Assembly: GCA_021292105.1 (NCBI GenBank)
Contig: CM037870.1
Span: 63,018,167 to 63,082,166 of the forward strand
Reading direction: 5' to 3'
DNA: 64,000 bases
DNA from: Anadara kagoshimensis
Lineage: Eukaryota > Mollusca > Bivalvia > Arcoida > Arcidae
The notes under the pieces were generated by a model that saw only the letters and a program-made list of their open reading frames with translations, searched no databases and was not told the DNA's origin. Shown one piece after another: positions 30,450 through 45,700 of the stretch. The first letter of the stretch is position 1. Each line of letters opens with the position of its first letter. A program made the translations under genes and the position numbers.

Positions 30450-30770
30450 TTAGTGCCTTCTGTGCCACCAATCATTGTCAGTGGTAGAAAGTAAATCTTG
30501 TACAACAGCCTCAACATCATCATCATGTTTCTTTAACAACTCTTTATTCAACTCTCTATTGCAGAATCCCATTTCAACAAGTTTACCCATGGGGGACTTT
30601 GAGGATAAGGTGGAGGACAAGTTGGGTATACCCTGGGTTGGAGGTTTCCATGTATCTTTGGGTGGCGTCCACTCAGATTTGGGTGGAACAAAGGTGCTCT
30701 CTTTTGGGGTCCATTTTTCTTCTTTTGGTTTCCATCCTGACTGTGGTGGTGTAAATTTGCCACTTCCGTT
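30450..30770 (-). CDS. NBR1: NBR1 terminal exon (heptad repeat and UBA)
   Basis: Encodes an aromatic/proline repeat of period seven (residues 1077-1115), then the UBA domain with the MGF loop at 1138-1140 and LLKKHDDDVEAVVQDLL. It ends DNDWWHRRH and TAA (30452-30450). Confidence 0.95.
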   Translation of the reverse strand, partial: NGSGKFTPPQSGWKPKEEKWTPKESTFVPPKSEWTPPKDTWKPPTQGIPNLSSTLSSKSPMGKLVEMGFCNRELNKELLKKHDDDVEAVVQDLLSTTDNDWWHRRH

Positions 30771-33700
30771 CTGTAAATAGATAAAACAAAAACACATGTT
30801 TAATAAAAAAGCATTAATTACACATCTCTAAAGTATAATATAAATAAAGAATTTTGAAAGTAGGAATCCATAGCTGGTTTCACTTCAACCTCTTCTTTTA
30901 CAATTAAATAAACAGTTAAAAGTACTGATGTTTAAGCTTGGTGCTCATATAGTAGGGAAGAATGACAGAACTTCATTCAATTTGGTACTCTCATGAAAAG
31001 CCAAGAACAGCAATGAGTAGCAGTCAATTTTAAAATATAAAATCATACATACATGAGTCTAAGGTCTGTATGACTACTCCTGATGCCTCTATTGATGAGT
31101 GGTCCAAATCGCTGGCGTTCATTTCACAACTCTCACAACCTAAAGACCATTTAAGCAAAACCTTGTGAAAGCTCTGCATTTTATTTTCTTCTACCATCCT
31201 AGAACTGATCAACTCTTATACAAGTGAAAAAATCTGAACTGGGGCATACCAAGACATCATATTTTCATTCCTGGTAGCCAAAATTGTCATTGGCTACAAA
31301 TTTCTAAGAAAATCTTTCAAAAAGTTACCTAATTAAGCAACTTTGTGAAAAAGATACTTCATAAAGGACTATGTTTTTACAAATCTTTGAAATTTGGCAA
31401 TTAATGATTTAAATATTTTTTGGAAGCCTGGCATACCTGATATGTTCTAGCCTGCCATGTGTAGAAGACTTCTTTACATGTAGTGTATGCATTAGCTGCT
31501 GCTTTATTGGCAGCATTGACTGCTGTAGACATAATCTGATTGACAAACTCTCCTGGACTGAAATAAAGAAGGATATAATATACTTAGGATTTATAACATA
31601 TATAACATAAGTGATTACTACCTGCTTAATTTGGAGCCAAAAACTGTCTCCATTCTCGAGGTTCAAACCCTATATTTTTTCCCATTCTATTTGATGAATT
31701 TTTTTCAATTTTTTTATAAATTAAGTACAAAATTATAACTTTTATATTATTCATCTTCCCCCCATTTGATTTTTTTCAAAAATTGCATTTAGTAACACTT
31801 ATTTTCCCCAATTCTCAAGACCATAAATAACCAGATACCAGTAGTTATTTTCTCTAGGAACTCTGGGTTCCCACAAAATTGCAGAATTGAGTCTCAACAT
31901 AAGTGAAAGATTCTGGACTGGGGTATACACTAATTGTGGTTTTTTCTAGGCACCTAGGTTTCTTCCACCATCTAAGAATTGGCAGTCTCACTATAAGAGA
32001 AAGACTCTTGATTGGAGCCTTAATCCTACTTACTTTATTTCACTGATGTATAAGCAAAGGAAACATTAAAATATCATTATGCACCCCAAATTGTGGCACA
32101 TAGTGTTTACTACATTTCTTCCACCAACATTTTTTGTGTCATTTTCTCAAAACTATTTAACAAATCTTTATGGAATTTCACAGGAACAATCTCTGGGTGG
32201 AGTAGATGTACCATTAGCTATTCATATTTTGGTCATGCACATCGTTTGGGAAAACATGGATTTCCCAGTTAGTGTTAATTTGGGCCACAGTTTTAAAATG
32301 ACATTCCATTTCAGTTATAACTTGTTATAGTTGTTCCCTAATTTACCTATGCTCTCCATTTCTCTGATCATGTCCAGTTGCCCCTTTAGCATCTGATCTT
32401 TCAATCACGACATTGTCAGGTACACCTCCAGCATACCCTGCAGCTTGTTCTGAGTAGTCATCATAATCTATAGGTTCTTTAATCTCTGTGATGTCACCTG
32501 TATCATTAGACACAGTATTTAGTTCATCATTATCCACTTCGCCAGCAGCTCCAACAGCTGGTGTGGGTGGTGCTTCTACACTGTTTGTTGTCATGACTGG
32601 TACTTCTGAAGCTGTGGCATGTACTTCTTGTAGCAAGTTCTCATTTAACTCTGCAGCTAAAGCATCAACAGAGGAAGCCTCTCCCTAATTAAGTAATAAT
32701 AGATATTACATCAACATCAATGGAAATCTAACAGAATCCTTAAACATATAAACATTAACATTTTAACATATACAACTTTTAGTGATATTTTAATTTGACT
32801 TGAATTGGCATAACTCTCATAGATCACCTTGCGCACTATGATCATCTTTAATTTGCCAATAAATTTAAATTGGCACTTCTGTATTATGGCAAAAATGGCT
32901 AAATTATTACACTGCTAAAATTAATACATTTGCAGAAAGTAAAGTCTGTATGCTTTGTATGTCTAAGACTTCAATAAAACAGCAACAAAAGATTATTGAT
33001 CTGCAAAGAAACACTTAAGGCCAATTATTACTTATTACAGATAGTTTTTATAATTACTCCTTCAAAGATGTAATTTTTCAGTCATTTTTACTACACAAAA
33101 ATCTGAAGTGGAGTACCCCAGTAAAGATATGTTCACTGCAGTAAGTTATGGGATGTTGAATGAAACTGGAATACCCAGAGAAAATCACCTACGGAAAGTA
33201 AACTGACAAAGCTTTCTCATCCTAAGATCTGCACTCAAGGGGGAGTCAAGTGCATAGGTGGCGAGAGGGACTGATTCATAAGCCAGCTCTTTAGACCATT
33301 TGGCTATATAGGTGCTTATTGGTACACACTAGAGCTAAACTTTTAAGTTAAGGTTTCCACTTTCATTTAAATGATTCCATTTTTAAATTTAAAAAAAATA
33401 AACAGATTTTTCAAGTTTTGTTTGTATCCTTAGTCACGAGAAGTAATCCAATATCAATACGAGTCAAAAGAAGATTATCTACCTTGTTCACAGCTTCGTT
33501 TTCATTAGTGTTGTCCACTTGTATGTCCATATTCTGACCTGGACTAAGTGTTGGTGTGGCTAGAGTACCAGATGTTGTCAGAATCTCATCTACAGATTGT
33601 TGACCTTCTTCAGGCTGTCCAGAATCTGTCAACAGACAAAAATAATTTGTCATTAAACAGTCAAATTTGTTTATAATGGATACTACAGGAAACATGTCAA

Positions 33701-36700
33701 AATGGTCTTTACATAGTCAATACAGAATTTGAAACCCGAAAAGTGGCCTTACTTTAGATTTTCAAAACGTAGAACTTAAAACCCTTACTATACTTACTAT
33801 AGAAATTTGGAAAGTAACATTTGTATAGAAATATCTTAAAATTTATAAGCAGGTGGTTCAACTGTTACAAATACCAAATATTAATGATTATCATACTGCT
33901 TTTAACCAATGCATTTAAAAAGTTCCTACAAAGGACTCATCAATCAGGTATTTTCAAATTGACTTACCGGGTAGTTATTTGACCAATGTGTGTCATATTG
34001 GCCCAAGGCTGAATGCCAATTATTTTGGATTTTCTAACATGAAATGTGGTAAGCAATTTTTTTTTACTTCTTTTTTTACTTCTTTTTTTTTTTTACTATT
34101 TTCATTTTCATTTTTTTTAAAAATTTCTTCAGAAATTTTGCACATGCTCATATTGGCTCATTTTTCATATTGTTTACATCCTTTTTCATACTTAAAGATT
34201 CAGTTTTGTGAATTTATTGATGAGGCAGATTTTTATGTATTGTATCAATAGAGATTGTTAATTAATAAAGAAACCTACATGCTGATGGCATATTATTGTG
34301 ATTATCATCTACGTCGTTATCATCAGACTGAGCCTCGTTAATTATGGTGGACCTTGTCATTGGCTTACTGAAGTCAAAGCATGCTGGGAGTGGCACAATA
34401 AGGAAATCCTCATCTTCACTTAAACTGGAATCATCACTGATAGTACTGATAGATTCTATGTCATCATCCACTGTAAGAAATAAATAGATAAACAATTCTG
34501 ATAAATGATGAATGAATAATTGGTGTCTGTATAACAGTATACAATGTATACCATCTGAAGGGGAATACATCTATATATGTAAAGTAAATCAGCGATCAAG
34601 GTTCACTTACATGTACATAAGAGTCAAGCAAGTCAAAGGTCAATGTCTAGCAGGCAATGGTTCACTTAAATAAGAGTCAGTCAAGTCAAAGGTCAATGTC
34701 TAGCAGGTAATGGTTCACTTAAAAAAACAATTATTATCATTTATAGATTTCCATCTTCAATTCTCAGAAATGAACACATTTTGGACCACTCACTGTAAAT
34801 TTTTTGGAATTTGGATGGGTGCTGGGGTAATTACTTGTGTAACAAAATCAAAGCCTAGTAGTACACCTTGAGTTATTGTATTTTGACTGTGGATTACATA
34901 TAAATGATGAAACAATTATAATAAAATAATGGTATTTTATATCAAATTGGTATCACTTAAATTGATTGAAGTGGTCAGTTCAGGAATGGTGGTCTGGAGG
35001 AAACCAGAGTACCTGGAGAAAACATTGTAACAAACTTACCTGGTGTGGGAACTTGAAATTTGTTCATAAACTCTTCTACAAGTAATGGATTGATTTGATG
35101 TTGCTCTTCATCTTCATGTTCAGCATTGACTAATTCTACACTGCTGCTGGATGACAATACTTTGTTGTCCAGTTCAGGGGCTGGTGACTTTGGAGGACTG
35201 ATATCTAGTACAAACAAACAACATTATTATTAAATCAAATTATCTTATCATATTTATTAGTTTTAATCTTTATGTCATATGGTTTGTGATTAAAAATTGT
35301 ATTGCATAGAAAATTGTGCAAAAACATCATATTGGCTAGGAGTATTTGGTTGTTTTTATTGTTTCCTATGTTCTCGTTAATAAGTAAAACACATATCAAC
35401 TGCATCACCATCCTATTATTGTATATTATAAAAAAATAAAATAGGTACTAGGTGACCTTATGGCAAAAGTTCATTTTTAAGGATGAATGGATGGATAAAA
35501 GGTGACTTTTCTCTGTTAGTATTTTACACTCCACTGAAGATTCTTCCAGTTATAAAGAGGTTGGTTACCAGTACTGAATTGTCTGCAGAAAACCACTGAC
35601 CTTTGGCTAGTGGACTGACAAATTTTCTCATATTGGAGTGTGTCCTAGTGGCATTTAAACCTAGGAGATAAAAGGGGCTTATTTTCATGGAGTGAATAAA
35701 TAAAATATACCTGTATGAAGATTTAACTATGTTGCTGGAACCTAGAACAGACCCTGACATGACACAGGTATCTTTAAGATACAAGTTCTTCAATAAGGTG
35801 ACTGAAATATTTACCTAGAGGTGTGTTAGTGGGGGTGGCAGTCTGTGATATTTTGGGTGTCATCCTTTGTGTGTAATCCACCATTTCAAATGACATCAAA
35901 TCTTGGCCCCTTTCTTCAGATGCTGAATCCAATTTCAGCTGTGCCACTGCAGAACTAAGGTCTTTTTCTATCTCATCCTGTTTTAAGGACCCCTCCAATG
36001 GGGGTGAAGCTTCTTTAGGTACCTCCTCGGTAACTGATGTGGACCTCTCTATCAGCTCTGCTGGTTGGTCAGGAAGCTTGACTGACTCAGGTAACAGGAT
36101 AGGTACATTTTCCATAGAGGTTTTATTTTCAGCTTCATCTGTTTTCTCCTAAATAATTTAAAACAGTATAAATTTAGTGCAATACCTTCCATAATATCGC
36201 ACACAGCATACACCATTGGTTACAATCTGTGTGCATTTAAATCAACATCTTGTTTGTTTTGGATGCACACATTTCCATGGAAACATCAAATTAAATTAAA
36301 TAAGATATTCTCTCAAAAGAATGTTATAATAAAATGTAACATAATACTTTTCATGAAAATACTTGGGGTCATTTTACCATTTCACACTAAATAGAATCCC
36401 AAACTGTACACCTGTAGAAGATTTTACATCATATTCCTTAACTTCAACAAAAGTTAAGGGTTCTTTTAAATAGGGTCTATAAGTATCATCACATGACCAG
36501 CAAGTATTCGTGCTTATTGGGTACAAAAACAGTCAGAATGGTTAGAAACTGAGAAAATGGTATAACTTAACACTTTTTCTTTTTAAATACAGATGGCAAC
36601 AAAATTCTCTAGCGTCAAATTATGGGGGCGATTTTCAAATTCAGTAAATTAGGATACCCACCAGTAAGTACTCTAATGCGATATGCACATATGTTAAAAG

Positions 36701-39700
36701 GGCAATAACTTCCAGGAATTATGAGCAATCCAACTTGGGTTCATGATATGCACATTTCCTATCAATAATGATGCTTTGCACCAAGTTTCATAAAATAGTG
36801 ATTCATAGTTAGTTCTAGTTTTGGAGAATTACTGTAGACAAGAAGTATCAGGACAAATGAAAGGACACAAATTTGATATTAATATGATAATATCCTCCTC
36901 TATCTTCCAAAACCACCGGATTAAAAGATTTATGAAGAGAATAACAGATCCTTACAACTACACAAATAGGTAAGTTTACAAGATATACATTTACCTCTTT
37001 AATTATTGGCAATTCTTCAGTCTTGACAAATTTCAATGAATCTTCTTTTACTGCTTCTAAGACTTCTTTAGGTTCAACCTGTATCTCACACCAAACTCTA
37101 TGTCCAAAATGAACACCATCATTATACATCTTCCAATGGCTCTGATACCGTCCTATAACAAATATACAGTAAAACCTTCTTATAATGCCCCACCTAAATA
37201 TTTTTAAAATCTACTTCTTTTACGTTTATCTTTACAATGACTAAATGTTATAAGACAGGATGATAACTTTACCATCTTGATTATCATCACACTATTTTGA
37301 AGTCGAAAAGTCAATTTCTTTAAGTCTCCATCAATGTATTGCAGAACACCTTTATAATGCCAAAATCTGACTGAATCTAAGTGTCAATGTATTATATCAA
37401 AAACAGGGTAAGCACCTCATGTTTAGCTAGCTACACCTGCCATGTGTGTAATCAAAATTGAGTGAAAGGATATGTCTAAAATTAAATTGATGTAACCTTC
37501 TAATGCCAAACACAATATCCTTTATGGCAAAGTTGAAGACACATCTATATAAAGATCGTCTATACCGTAAAACCTGCTATAGTGACCACCTTTACAAAAA
37601 TACCATCTTCCCAATAAGACTAATGCTTAATGATGTACCAATGATCAAATATAATAGATAATCAATTGATTTATGATCAGATTTTAAACGCTTGATTAAA
37701 GTATTGAAGAATCAATGATCGGTTCCCTTTTTGACAAGAAGAAACTATGGGCAGAAAATAATACCAAACTTTTATTGCTTCTACTTTTTCTCCATGGAGG
37801 GTCATTCCCATTCCCTGGATATAAGATTAGATGTACTGGGGTAGAGCTATATTTTTATTATTATTGTACAAAGGTACAAAATTCAGATATTTTACTAAAT
37901 TTAATGGAAAATCCCAGTTCAAAACAATCCTTAATCTAATGACTGAAATTCCATATTTTGTACTTACTGAATATGTATTTGTTACATACTTAATTGATTG
38001 TTTCTGATTATCAGTTAGTTAAGCAGTTCTGATACCATGTTACAAGCCGATTCTCATCAGTATTAATATATTAAGGTTAATTTGCTTTCATTACTAGGTT
38101 ATCATGACTTCATTTGGTATGCGACACATTGTCTTATGTTAAGAGTACAATCATGATAAGTTTGATCTATATCCATTCAAGGACATGGAATTTATGGGCA
38201 GGGTGATTTCAATATAACTCCTTTACTTTAATTACTGGAGGTACAATAATTTTTAAAGAGTTCTGAAGACATACCTGGCAATTCAGGAGCTTGTAACTCT
38301 ACAGTTACATCACATTCTTGGTCTGGTCCTACTTCAGGAACATCAATGTCATTTGATGGTGTTGGAATAGTGCCGTAAACAAGTCTTAGCTAAAACAAAC
38401 AAGTAAATTTTGTGAATTAGAATCCCTGCCTGTATCTGTAGGTACTTTTTGCAATTTTCACTCAAGTTCAAAGGGCCATAACTCCTTGGAAAACGAGCAA
38501 ACTAACTCAAGTTATGAGTTCGCATTTCCTATCAATAAAAATGTCAATTTTCTTAAAATAGCATTACACTAAAAGAAGGATGTAACTTTGAGTTTAATAT
38601 CCAGCATTTCTGTGAACGACAGGGGATAAAAATGTCAATAGGTAAATGTGTAGACATGAAATAACGTCCATATTTCTGTTTTGGAAAGGAGTGGAGTGAG
38701 TGGAGTAAATATATTACCACCATGCAAGTTTCTTAATTTATATTTATTGAGAAGGTAAGTTCCAAGGCTATGAGTAGAGAAAAGGATTAAGCTAAACACA
38801 AGTTCATATAGTGTGTCAGTGTTGTTTGAACACTTTTGATCTTTTTTTGTACAAGTTCCTACTTATGATGACCTTATAGTGCTAGTACACTTGCCCCAAA
38901 TCTTACAGACAAACATTGCAGACAGCTAAGTCTATTACACTGTTACTGAGCCATCAAGTGCAGGCTATGAAAAGAAAAGCTTTTCTCGCTCGTGTTTGAC
39001 TGGGTTCAAACCCACAGCAGCGAGATTCCTTGGATTTGAAGTATAATGCCTAAACCACTTGACAATCACCGCCTGTCACCTAATGATCTCTAATATAAAG
39101 ATTTATGAAATCTGTACAATATTTTTGCAACTAGTAAGTATCTCTGAATTTCTATCTGGTGTTGGAAACAAAACAAAAGACGATAAGTAACAACCATCAA
39201 AATAACATTTTTTAACATGCTGTGGGTGTATCTAGGTAAACATAAGGTGGTTATCCTTCATATTTAAGTTAATTTGCTAGTTTAAAGTTTTTACTTTGTT
39301 ACTTGTTTTGGATTGCGATATGAACATGGACAAGTATGTTTGTGTTTGATTGTATATACAGTTCTGAGTTCAGATAGTGTCAGTGATCTTACCTTTGTAT
39401 TAGCAGTCCAGGGTTTCAATCCAGTGTTCTTTAATTTCCATGTTTTCTGTAGTTTTGTCTCCGGCTGTACACATGTACCATCAGGTACTGTGACATCACA
39501 CACAAAACTGGCATCATACTCTTTATTCCTAAAGAGACAAATTTTAAATTACATTTCAAAACCAGTAAAAAATTAATTCAGAACCAAAATATTCACAAAG
39601 TACCTTCTGAACCAAATTATTTTATGGTCACTGATAATTAATTTTTAAGAAAGCTATAAATAGGGAATTAAGATTTTTTGGTTTTTGCGAAACTCCAACT

Positions 39701-42700
39701 GTCAACAAATGTATAGTATGACACTTACATTACTTAAATAAATGTTGCGTACTTTCAATAACTGTGTGAATCTACCAAAGTAAAACGTATAATACTTTGA
39801 TCTCTGATCAAATATGAAATCAAAATTACATATCACATATCACAAGGGGTGGGATGGGGGGGTGGGGGTGATGTGGTGGGGGTTTAAATATTTTTGCTGA
39901 TAAACTATGAAACCAAAATTCTTACCCTGTTTTACAAGGGGGAGGTAAATCTAATTTCTCTCTTTTTGTTGGATGATCACGGTGACATTCTAGTCTTCTC
40001 TTCAGTTTTTCTTCCTTCTTCCTCTGTTTCTCTACAATTTTTTCTTCACGTTTTCTCAATTTTTCTTGTTTTCTTGCAGTTCTTTCTTGCAATCTACTAA
40101 AGCAATTAGTAATTATAAATACCTTAAACTTCGTGTAAAACCTGATTATAATGCTACTCAATAACTTTACAACCCTGCCTATTGTATTTTGAAAATCTCA
40201 AATTCCTTTTTGAATGTCAAATTTATAAATCTTCCCATTTACATTTATTTACATACTCCTTCACATTAAAAAACCCTGACTGAACAAATGTTAGCAATGA
40301 ATCAGATGAGGTATTATTGTACATGGATTATTATAGAGCAGAAGTTTATAACACCAGGAACACATTACTACAGATATAATAACCAAGATACAACTTCCAG
40401 GTAACAGTGTAGCTAAGGGAACTACTAATAGAATGTTATATGCTTCTTCCATTCTATAATATCATTGACATGTATAGATTTAATCATGGAAAATTGACCA
40501 TGAGACACTTTCAATTAAAGGCCTTAGTGGTCTAGAGTGCACTTAACATCACAGAATCTCACATTGCCTACGTTTTAATCCCACTATGTTGGTTCCCAAT
40601 GCAAGAAAGTTTTTCAAGTTACCTCGTTTTATAAGATGGATTGTTTTCGTCAGGCACAAGTCTCTAATGGAAGACCTGTCATATGTGCTAAATAAATAAA
40701 AGTTGGTTTACTGTATCAATTAACTCTATACAACACAGATGATACATTACATACATATGGATGGACAGACGGACAACAACTTAATATTATACTTTTATTT
40801 TAGAAGCTTATGTAAATTATATAACTAACCTCTCCATCTTTGTTTTTATGAAATCTTCCAGTGGACCAGGCATATCTGATGGACGATTCAGATCATTCTG
40901 ATCATCTTTTTTGTTTGGATCAAGTGTTTGTTTGACTTTATATAAAGTGTTTTTCAATATCACAGTTCTCTTTCCAAGCCTTGCTGGCTTACGGAGTTTG
41001 AGGAATACATGGTCTGAATCATGTACCCCATGAATGGCCTCACACTCTTCACATAGATCGTAATTAGCACAATTGCTGTAAAATAAAAGTATTGTAAAAA
41101 TAAGTAAATTCGGCACAAAGCCAGTTTTCTTATTACCCTTTTCATTCCTAGTGACCACAATCACCATTGGTTATTATTTTTTGGGAAATTATTTTCCATG
41201 ATGTGTATTGTCTTTCATGCATACTAATTGATCCATAACACCTTTTAAATTACATTTTTTTTGTTAAATAAATAACAATGGAAGGTGAATTTAACTAATT
41301 CTGATGAAATCTATGTTAATTTTATTTTGCTATAGCTGGTATAACGTACATTGGTATTGAGGACTCCTGTCCCGTTTCCATTAATTTATTGATTAGATTT
41401 CTCATTTGGTGAAAGGGAGATAAGTCCTACAGTGCTTGCAAATTGAGAACATGAAATACAAATGTGGATTTCAAATACTTTGTCCATTTGGAAGTAAAAT
41501 TAACATGAACCAAAAATGTTGTGAGTTATCAGCAGTTTAATAAATACCAGACTAAACTGTGAATTCCATAACAGATTGCCAATATTATTTAAGTTTATCT
41601 TCATAAGAAATGATTGTAAACTGGGACCTAGTGACAAAATATAAACAAGATTTACACAGCAATAAAATAAATCACTTACCAACATTTGTAGCGTACACCA
41701 ACAATTGATCTTTCACAGAAATCACAGACAATTCCTTCATGATAGTATATAGCTGTAATATAAAGTAATATACAAATGAAATGATGAAGGGTCAAACAGA
41801 ACAATATTGACACGGAATACTATGTACTCAAAATGCAGGTTTATCAACAAACCTAACCCTATAGTTCATCAATACTTTTACAACAAATGAACTACATAGA
41901 ATGTTTCAAATCAATATTTTTTTTAAAATACAATTTAAGTCATCAGTCTTTCATATTTCTAAATAGGATGTTTCAAATCATTATTATTTTTTTTAAATTA
42001 CAATCTTAAGTCATCAGTCTTTCATATTTCTAAATAGGATGTTTCAAATCATTATTGTTTTTTTTTTAAATTACAATATAAGTCATCAGTCTTTCAGATC
42101 CGGCTGGCTCACTAGGATGATAGTTATAACTTTTCCAATACAAGATTCTACATTTTGTTACACGCAGGTATCCATCAGTCGGTTGAAAAATTCACCCCAA
42201 CATTTTCATCATTATCTATAAATTTATCAGTTGGGAAGACTGAAAGTTTAACATCTACATGTGGCCTGTCAGTCAATGCGCAGGGTGGACTAAAGTCATG
42301 TAAAGTTAAATGTCATACTGCGGTACATAGCTTGCAGATTGGCTCCCAACTTAAAACCTACAATCACTGAATCAATAGCCCAAAACTACCTTTGTTATGA
42401 CTTGACTGTGATAATGCCACTGTTTTAGGAAGGAAATCCAGCTGTACTCTCCACTAAAATTATAATTTCGACTGAAAAAAGCCTTAAAATGAATGAATCA
42501 AACCATTTTGAACATTTCTGTGAAAAATAATTTTCCTAAGATCCAACAGAATTTAATGGACAAGAATAAAAGGAGGTCACTCAGTTTTATTTGTGTAAAT
42601 GCCGACTGAAAAAACTTACGATGTGAAGATGTTGGATCCTTGGAATCTGTGGAAGATTCGTCTAAAACAGGGGGGATAATTGGCTTTCCTTGTAAGGAAT

Positions 42701-45700
42701 GGATCACTGCACCATCTAAACCTTTTAACACCTGTTTAACTGTTTTTCTTGTAACATCTTTTACAATTTCTTGCCTTAAATCTGTCTTCAACTATAATAC
42801 AACAAAAGATAAAATTGAGCAAGATATATTTTAATGTTTATCTAAACAAGAAATCTGACATACACTATAAATTTGTATGATTATAGTAACTTTTAACTTT
42901 TTTTTATTGTGTTGGAAAATGGGTCAACCTATAAACAAACAACATTTACATGTACATAATCAAAATCATGTATTCCTTTCTGTCTCATTTTTTGTGAACT
43001 GTGTACATGTGCATCAGCCATCAGGACTCGTTCTCAACTTTATTGTGAATGGGACCTGGGCCCTTATAATTGTGAAAAGTAGAAGTGTAATGGCCAAAAT
43101 TGTAAAAATTTAACAAACTTTATTGACAAAAACATGTAAAGATCCATTCAGTGGGAATACACAATGCTTAATATGATTTGCTGAATTTACAGATTTTATT
43201 TAGGGGCTTCACTCAGTCAGTCAGTCAGTCAGTATATTCTGTATATAAAGATAACTTATCATTTCAGTAATATGGGCTTTACAAATACAGAGGTGGTCAC
43301 TGTAACAAGTTTTACTTTATATATATATATACATGTACAATATAATAATCATAATAATACCTGTTGCATAAATTTGACAAAAACACTGTATGGCATAGGA
43401 TCTTCATCATAGGATGCTTCTCCTGACTCAGAATCACACATATTTCTAATGGACTTTGAACTTCTGTCTGCACTCTGTGTAAGGCGACGAGAGTCCTGTT
43501 TCTCTTCTGTCCTTTTATCTTTCCTCTTTACTTTCTGTTTGACAACTACTGACACCTATTGTATTTATAAAATAAATATTGATTTAAGAATTATATTTTA
43601 AACATCTAATTACAAATTAGTGAATATTTTACTTAGAGATTGAAATTTAATTGTACTACTGGATGATAATTTCAGTTCAATCCTTATATTTACAGTTTAA
43701 AATTTTATAATAAAATGCAATATAATCATGAATTCCAGTGAATTTCTAAAATGAACTGTCGATGATGCCAGTCATTAAACCCCATCCACTTGTCAACATC
43801 AAAGAAAACAAGTGAGTAGTGTCATGGGTTAAAGGTCGCACATGCCCAACCAAAATTGTTAGTAAATATCTTCAGTTGATTTCAAATGGTTTATTGAAGA
43901 AATTCATTATGATTATAAATATTTATGTAAATATTTTTTGATTGTGCAATTCTGTTTTCTAGTGAAAACTTAAAATGTTCTGTGGAAATTGTTGAAATAC
44001 AGAACTATTAAATAGGAAAAACATCAGTATTTTAATTTTATGTCCAATATTTTTGAAAAGTTATCACAGATTTAGCAGATACAGATACAAAGAAAGATTG
44101 TCATTTGCTTGATTAGTACATGTACCGGTACTTGGCAAGTGATTTTCTTCTAGCATTCAGGTTTCCTCCTCTATCTATGAATTCACCACCAGAGTCCTAA
44201 CTAAACATATAACATCAATGCTTGTGTAGTGTTGAGAACCATTTATTTACGGAACAAAAAACCACATTAACATTTAACGTCAAATTTTAATGAATGGAAG
44301 GATGGATAATGCCTTACTATAATGCCAGCTTTAAATTCACACATGTATAACTACATACCGGTATTTTAGGCTGGGCAGTTCCAGTTTCCTCATCCCTCTT
44401 GATTTCTATTTTCTGTACTTCTGGATTTCCTGTCTCTGTATTATCACTTTCCTCCAATTTCCTATAAAAATATTGATAAAAAAATCAACTTTATCAACTT
44501 AGAAATATTATCTTTGTAATGAGTAAAACTATGAACTAAATTTAAACAAATGAATCACTGCAGTAAGTACAGGAACATTTAATTATACATGTATTATAAA
44601 TATTAACTTTGAAAATACAGAAATATGTCCACCTTCATCTAAAATGTACAACGCATAATAAAGGAAGAATTTGTTCCTCAATTCAAAACCTGACATACCA
44701 TAAATCACATCTACTTTTATCGAATATCGAACACCTACTAATTTTGACATTGGGGACAATAAACTTTGTGAAGTTGGGGTGGGTGGGCATATAATAAATC
44801 AAAACTTTCTGATTCTCCTGATTTTATTGTCAAACCCCAAAACCCTTGTCTATGATGAAAACCTACTTACTCCTCATTATGTAAAATGGTTTCTCCTGTT
44901 GCATTGTCAATTTTGGTATCCATGGCAACCTTTCCCTCAGCCATAATACCACCATTGAACAAAGCTGAATCATCTTGTATCTCATCTGTGGGAAACAGTA
45001 TATGTTCTGAGGTCTTCAATATATCTGGTTGTTGAAATATTTCTGGTTGAGGCACAGAATCTTCATTTCTTCTATTGCTTGGCTGGATATCTGGCAAAGC
45101 ATCTGGTCCAGACATCTTTGGACTTGAATCTATAGTCCAAACAGCTGTTTCAGGACTTGTATCTCTAACACGTAATACCAAAGTATTGCGGCATTTTGTA
45201 GCCATCTATGAAATAAAACAGAATTTCTTGTAAATATATATATGCTCTACGTTCCTATTTTGATGACCAAATTCAAAACTTTATCAAATTATTAAATAGC
45301 GAACAACAACAATACATAAAAGACATCAGGATCGTAAAACCTGTGTTTGTTCTGTTGACCCAATATAAAAGTGTAATTAAAAACCCTCAAAGCAATCTAT
45401 CCATTAAAATTTCCATTAGGTGAGGCTTTAGTGGCTAAGTGGTCTAATGTAACATCTCCCTTTTTTCAAAAGCAGGGATTTATCATGGTCTTTTGGGAAA
45501 AGGCCCCAAACTAAAAATTGGGAAAAACTATCAACTTTTCGCTCATTTTGGGAAAATTTAAACATCATTTTTGATGCCATTAACATGATTAATGATTAAA
45601 TCACTGATCTCTTCATCCCCAGGACTGGAATTGTTACTTTCAGCCACCAGGAATTCATAATTGTCGTAAACACTTGTTAAATCAGAATAATCTTTATCTG

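Noticed and set aside
30475..30780. 101-codon plus-strand ORF antisense to the last NBR1 exon
   Set aside because: It mirrors the proline/tryptophan-rich coding exon on the other strand; codon structure and domains belong to NBR1.
33979..34251. 90-codon plus-strand ORF
   Set aside because: Its length comes from T-rich sequence (poly-Phe/Ser); no splice or domain evidence, and it lies in an NBR1 intron.
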